From contig JAISMA010000196.1 of assembly GCA_031276985.1 (NCBI GenBank), forward strand, positions 1-24,269: 24,269 nucleotides of DNA, read 5' to 3'. A model generated the notes under the pieces. It was given only the letters and a program-made list of their open reading frames with translations. It had not been told where the DNA came from and ran no database searches. This stretch comes from Helicobacteraceae bacterium (GTDB taxonomy: Bacteria; Campylobacterota; Campylobacteria; Campylobacterales; SZUA-545). Each line of letters starts with the position of its first letter. Position 1 is the stretch's first letter. Shown in pieces: positions 20,752 to 24,269 of this stretch. A program made the translations under genes and the position numbers.

Positions 20752-23052
20752 TTAGCGTTTTTCCCAATAAAGATACGGAAATCCGTTGTTTATACCGGTG
20801 GTTATCTTCCAAGGGCTGTCGGCATTGTCGTAGTCGGCAAAGTCCAAAGCAAAGTCCCAAGCTAACCCAGTGGGAGTAACGCCGCTAAGAGCGTTCTCGT
20901 AAGTCGATCGCGTCTTAAAATCCGTTTCCGTTTTCGCAACTCCCGAATCGCCGCCATTCGTAGTTCCAACCAAGGTCGTCCCTTGTAAATGGAAATTGTC
21001 GGAAACGTTAGCGCTTCCGTTGCCCGTTACGTAATTTAGACCGTTGCCGCCACCATCACCTTGAAGCCCTTGGTTGATTGCGGCGTTATACTTGATCTGC
21101 CCAGCGCTTATGATTCCGGCAATACCGCCGACATTGCTTCCGCCTTTAACGTTTCCAATCGCGTAGCTGTTGGTTATCGACGAGGAGCTTTCATAAAGAC
21201 CGCCCGCGATACCGCCAATGTTGCTAGATGTAGCGTCGCCGAAAACGTTTCCGGTTGCGTAGCTGTTGTTTATATCGCCGCCTAGTCGTCCCGCGAGACC
21301 GCCGACTTGATATGTACCGCCAACGCTTCCGGTCGCGTAACTATTGATTATCGTGCCGTTAGCGTCTCCCGCTAGACCGCCGATTTCGCTGTCTCCGCTA
21401 ACGCCGATAGCGTTAGTAGAATCCGCAGGTTTTTCGTAGTAACTATTGGCAATCGAGCTGGTTGCGTCAACAGCGCCCGCAACGCCGCCGACTTTGTCGT
21501 CGCCGCGAATATAGCCTCTTGTGCTACTACCGTTTATATCCGAGCTCTCAGAAACTTCTCCCGCGATGCCGCCGATATAATCCGTTCCGTTAACGTCGCC
21601 AGCCGTTCGGCGAGCGCCGTCTATTAACGAGTGATTGCGAGCTTTTCCCGCGATGCCGCCGATATAATCCGTTCCGTTAACGTCGCCAGCCGATTGACTG
21701 TTGGTTATAAGTCCGTAGCTTATATCTCCCACAATACCGCCGACTTGATTGTCGCCGGTAACTTTTCCCGTCGCGTAGCTACCGGTTATGTCGCCATTTT
21801 CTATTTGCCCTGCAATGCCGCCTATAAAATTGTTGCTTCCGCTAACGTCTGTCGTTGCGTGGCTACCGCTTATAGAACTTTGAGAATATCCAACGATACC
21901 GCCGATTTGGTATTGCCCGCTAACGACGCTTGACGAGTTGCTCTCGATTATGTCCGAGTTGCCAGAAGCTCCGCCCACAACGCCGCCGATATAGTTTTGC
22001 CCGCTAACTCTGCCTTTTGCGTAGCTGTCTTTCACTATCGACTGCGCGTATGTGTTAATAAGGTTGCCAGCAATGCCTCCAACATAGTATCTTCCGTCAA
22101 TGTTTCCGGTTGCGTAGCTTTCGAGTATGGAGCCGCTTTCAAGCGTGCCAGCGATAGCGCCAACAGAGTCGTATGTTCCTCTCACGTCGCCTTTGACGTA
22201 GCTGTTTTTTATCGTGCCTTCAATATATCCCGCGATAGCGCCAACATATTGATGTCCGACCACCTCTTTGCCGCTTGCCACTTCAACGCCCACGTTTTTA
22301 ATTAGAGCGCCGTTAACATTTACGTCTTTAGTAACGACCTTGCCAAAAAGACCGACGTAATTATCGTGGGATGCGTCGCCGCTAGGTCGATTGATCCACA
22401 AGCCGGTTATTTTATGACCGTTACCGTTAAAGACGCCGGTGAAAGGAACGGCATTTGTCCCAATCGGCTCCCAGCCTTCGTTAGCGTCAAAGCCAAGGTT
22501 TGCGATGTCGCTTGGTTTTAACTGTATGTCTTTTATCAAGATATGTCTGCCGTTCGGAAGGAATTGGATGGCGTGTAACCCCTCTTGATCGTCTATCTCT
22601 TTAACGTCTGGAGCGACGTATAAATTGATGTCGCCCGTTACAGTCAAGCTGGTTCCGAGCTCTATCGACTCCGACTGTCTAAACAACGTCGTTACGGTTA
22701 GATTCGATTTTACTTCCGATAAATCAAGCGTATTATTGCTTTTATTAACGTCTATCACCGCGATACGATCCAAATAACCGTCGTAGATTGAAACGTGGTG
22801 GAAATTCGAGCTACCGCCGCCTCCGCCGCCGCTCGAACCGCCGCCTCCGCCTCCGCTTGAGCCGCAACCTACCAAAAAGAGCGAAGCGATCGCGATCGTC
22901 GCAAGTTTGGTTAATTTTGAGCAGAAAGCAGAGAGAGAGAGAGTCGATTCTCTCTTAAGTGAAGCTGAAGTTTCAACTCTGGTTTGAAACAAACGTTTTA
23001 GAACGTTTGAGAAGCCGTTGCCCGAATTAACGGGAGAAGTAAGCGATTGCAT
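20752..23052 (-). CDS. GLUG-repeat lipoprotein 2 with long N-terminal extension
   Basis: 766 aa from ATG 23052, chosen because it follows AAGGAGG and gives MQSLTS like the paralogue at 17727; an ATG 13 codons upstream lies before the ribosome-binding site. The lipobox LVGC (Cys63) comes after a 40-residue polar extension and a hydrophobic segment (LATIAIASLFLVG). A Gly/Ser tether (GSSGGGGGGSSGGGGGGSS) follows, then a beta-rich region and about 16 GLUG-type repeats (GGIAG, YATGNVSG) to about residue 700, ending SPWKITTGINNGFPYLYWEKR. The tether is typical of lipoproteins extending from the membrane. A 47-bp exact duplication at 21559-21605 and 21646-21692 shows recent repeat gain. Probable surface beta-solenoid adhesin; the ligand is unknown. 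Confidence 0.82.
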   Translation of the reverse strand: MQSLTSPVNSGNGFSNVLKRLFQTRVETSASLKRESTLSLSAFCSKLTKLATIAIASLFLVGCGSSGGGGGGSSGGGGGGSSNFHHVSIYDGYLDRIAVIDVNKSNNTLDLSEVKSNLTVTTLFRQSESIELGTSLTVTGDINLYVAPDVKEIDDQEGLHAIQFLPNGRHILIKDIQLKPSDIANLGFDANEGWEPIGTNAVPFTGVFNGNGHKITGLWINRPSGDASHDNYVGLFGKVVTKDVNVNGALIKNVGVEVASGKEVVGHQYVGAIAGYIEGTIKNSYVKGDVRGTYDSVGAIAGTLESGSILESYATGNIDGRYYVGGIAGNLINTYAQSIVKDSYAKGRVSGQNYIGGVVGGASGNSDIIESNSSSVVSGQYQIGGIVGYSQSSISGSHATTDVSGSNNFIGGIAGQIENGDITGSYATGKVTGDNQVGGIVGDISYGLITNSQSAGDVNGTDYIGGIAGKARNHSLIDGARRTAGDVNGTDYIGGIAGEVSESSDINGSSTRGYIRGDDKVGGVAGAVDATSSIANSYYEKPADSTNAIGVSGDSEIGGLAGDANGTIINSYATGSVGGTYQVGGLAGRLGGDINNSYATGNVFGDATSSNIGGIAGGLYESSSSITNSYAIGNVKGGSNVGGIAGIISAGQIKYNAAINQGLQGDGGGNGLNYVTGNGSANVSDNFHLQGTTLVGTTNGGDSGVAKTETDFKTRSTYENALSGVTPTGLAWDFALDFADYDNADSPWKITTGINNGFPYLYWEKR
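21559..21692 (-). repeat. Exact 47-bp internal duplication in GLUG gene 2
   Basis: Bases 21559-21605 and 21646-21692 are identical, with an 87-bp period (29 residues), encoding AGDVNGTDYIGGIAG twice. The codons for the residues between the two copies have diverged, so this repeat pair is younger than the others. Confidence 0.8.
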
Positions 23053-23057
23053 GCGCA

Positions 23058-23096
23058 ATCCTCCTTGTGGTGATGTAATTGAAACGAGCAATACTA
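23058..23096 (-). promoter_or_regulatory. Conserved leader of GLUG lipoprotein gene 2
   Basis: Minus strand carries -10-like TAGTAT (23096-23091), then ATTACATCACCACAAGGAGG with the Shine-Dalgarno at 23066-23058. Spacing from the -10 to the ATG is 38 bp, against 41 bp in the leader at 17680-17719. Confidence 0.5.
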
Positions 23097-23894
23097 ACCG
23101 AGCTTAACTTAAAAAGGCATCCGCAAAGCGACTTTCTTGACAATTACGCTTGCGTTGGGCGCAATGGTTTGGCTTTGTCGCTTCGCGCAGAATGATGTGG
23201 GAATGGATTCTGCGACTTCGCGGGAATGACGGCGGGCGAGCGTTGCAACGCGGGAACGACAAAAAGTGGCGCGGATTTTGCGACTTCCTACGCGCCTTGC
23301 GCCGCTATCGCGGCGGGCGCTACGTCGCGGGAATGACGGGAGGCGGCGATTGAAAGCGAGGGCGGCGGTTGTATTTCCGTCGCTCGCAAAAATAAACGCC
23401 AAAAATAAGCAGACGACGCGCCGCGAAACAAACGCCGCTAAACCGCCTTGAACTCAAGGCGATCGCTCTGGCATTGATCGCCAAAAGTCCGCCAAAAAAG
23501 TAACGACGAACCGTCAATGCCGATCGTCATACCCGCGAAACGCCCGCTTACTCGCAAGCGTGAGGCGCGAAGGAAGGCGGGTATCCATTTCCAAAAAAAA
23601 ACAATCGAAAGTTAATCTGTATTCGTAACGTTCTTTGATTTTCTTTTTTGGATTCGCGCCTTCGCGGGAATGATGGTAAGCGCGAGGGCAAGAATCCATT
23701 TTGGGCTAAAAAGTAAAAGATAAAACAGCGTTTGCTTTATGGCAAATCGCAAGATCGATCGCGGTTGATCGTTTCTTCGGATACCCGCCTTCGCGGGAGT
23801 GATAGGAGGCGGCGGCGCGAAGGCTTGCGTAAAGCGACGCGATCGCTTTAGGAATGGATAGCGTGTTTGCAAAAATGGCGAAAACGCGAGGGCT
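23097..23894. other. Repeat-rich gap between GLUG gene 2 and channel gene
   Basis: About 798 bp lacking a supportable gene. It contains hairpin units: GATTCTGCGACTTCGCGGGA at 23206-23225; a Cys/Gly-codon-rich palindromic stretch 23273-23343; GTCATACCCGCG at 23526 with GGCGGGTATCC at 23576-23586 as far-apart arms around a CTCGCAAGCGTGAGGCGCGA segment also seen at 6558-6593; GCGCCTTCGCGGGAATGATG at 23656-23675; and GATACCCGCCTTCGCGGGAG at 23779-23798. The short frames across it follow the repeats. Confidence 0.55.
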
Positions 23895-24269
23895 TTAATG
23901 GCGCTTTGCGAGTTTTTTTAGCGCTTTTTCTATATTTGCCAGACGATCGTTTAAGCGCGAAAACTCTTTTTTATAATCGTCGTCTTTATCCTGTTTGCCC
24001 TCTTCGCCAAGCGAATTAACGATAATGCCGATAAAAGCGTTCAAAACAATAAACGAAGTTATCAGCACATACGGCACAAAAACTAAATAGGCGTTTGGGA
24101 ATTCCGCCAATACGGGACGCACCACGCTAGATAGCCAACTATCAAGCGTTAAAATCTGAAAAAGCGTTAATAACGAAGCCTGAAGCGAACCGAAAAACTC
24201 CGGAAATTTTTCGCCAAAAAGCGTGGTACAAAGCACGGCGAAAATGTAAAATATAATCAGTAGCAAGAT
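23895..24269 (-). CDS. NaVBac-type voltage-gated ion channel, C-terminal part
   Basis: The frame is open to the window edge (first codon ATC at 24269), so the gene starts outside; about 124 residues are present. Visible are the end of S5, the pore helix and filter LTLFQILTLDSWLSSVVRP, S6 (YVLITSFIVLNAFIGIIVNSL) and a C-terminal coiled coil (EFSRLNDRLANIEKALKKL), matching NaVAb/NaChBac in order and length. Bacterial channels usually have TLESW; this one has TLDSW (Asp42 of the visible part, counting the edge codon as 1). The coiled coil forms the four-helix bundle of the tetramer. The voltage sensor (S1-S4) lies outside, so gating cannot be judged. It is a single-domain homotetrameric channel for Na+ or possibly Ca2+. 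Confidence 0.88.
   Translation of the reverse strand: MLLLIIFYIFAVLCTTLFGEKFPEFFGSLQASLLTLFQILTLDSWLSSVVRPVLAEFPNAYLVFVPYVLITSFIVLNAFIGIIVNSLGEEGKQDKDDDYKKEFSRLNDRLANIEKALKKLAKRH

Noticed and set aside
23053..23091. Upstream start for GLUG gene 2
   Set aside because: It precedes the conserved Shine-Dalgarno; the paralogue starts at the equivalent of 23052.

Overview
The window looks like a chromosomal segment of a Gram-negative bacterium, most plausibly a Campylobacterota (epsilonproteobacterial) lineage of moderate GC. The pointers are six Helicobacter-type cysteine-rich Sel1-repeat (Hcp-like) secreted proteins, a single-domain bacterial voltage-gated sodium channel close to the Arcobacter type, and a soluble fumarate-reductase-type flavoprotein with a small ferredoxin. 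Lipobox lipoproteins and a two-membrane-type TIGR03545 protein agree with a diderm. The assignment is inferred from protein families, not from rRNA.

Layout. (1) 1-3571 is the end of an integrated phage or ICE-like element: the 3' part of a replication gene whose linker is encoded by a 12-bp tandem array, a putative helicase-loader-like gene, an excisionase-like HTH protein, a divergent pair of small genes under a near-perfect sigma70 promoter set in an 11-bp phased repeat, and a tyrosine integrase. (2) 3857-6207 is a three-gene minus-strand redox module: BFD-like protein, [2Fe-2S] ferredoxin, FrdA/SdhA-type flavoprotein. (3) 6672-8849 holds the copper-exporting ATPase CopA, preceded by a 25-codon micro-ORF. 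(4) 8883-15060 holds a secreted protein of unknown function and a tandem array of six Sel1/Hcp-like genes plus two decayed copies. (5) 15059-17398 encodes a protein that joins two uncharacterised families (TIGR03546 and TIGR03545), normally separate neighbours. (6) 17727-23052 holds two inward-facing GLUG-repeat lipoproteins with the same 5' leader and an unusually long pre-lipobox extension, flanking a RelE/ParE-type toxin-antitoxin pair. (7) 23895-24269 is the 3' end of a NaVBac-type channel with a TLDSW selectivity filter.

The gaps after 6207, 17398, 19310, 20253 and 23096 carry little coding sequence. They are filled with small palindromic dispersed repeats, including two copies of a MITE-like element of about 112 bp and several hairpin families. 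With the decayed Sel1 and GLUG fragments, this suggests that duplication, slippage and recombination drive turnover of the cell-envelope genes.

Functionally the region is mostly envelope and redox biology: disulfide-rich periplasmic repeat proteins, surface lipoproteins, copper export and a low-potential fumarate-reductase-like module, next to a mobile element. No tRNA, rRNA or CRISPR array was seen.
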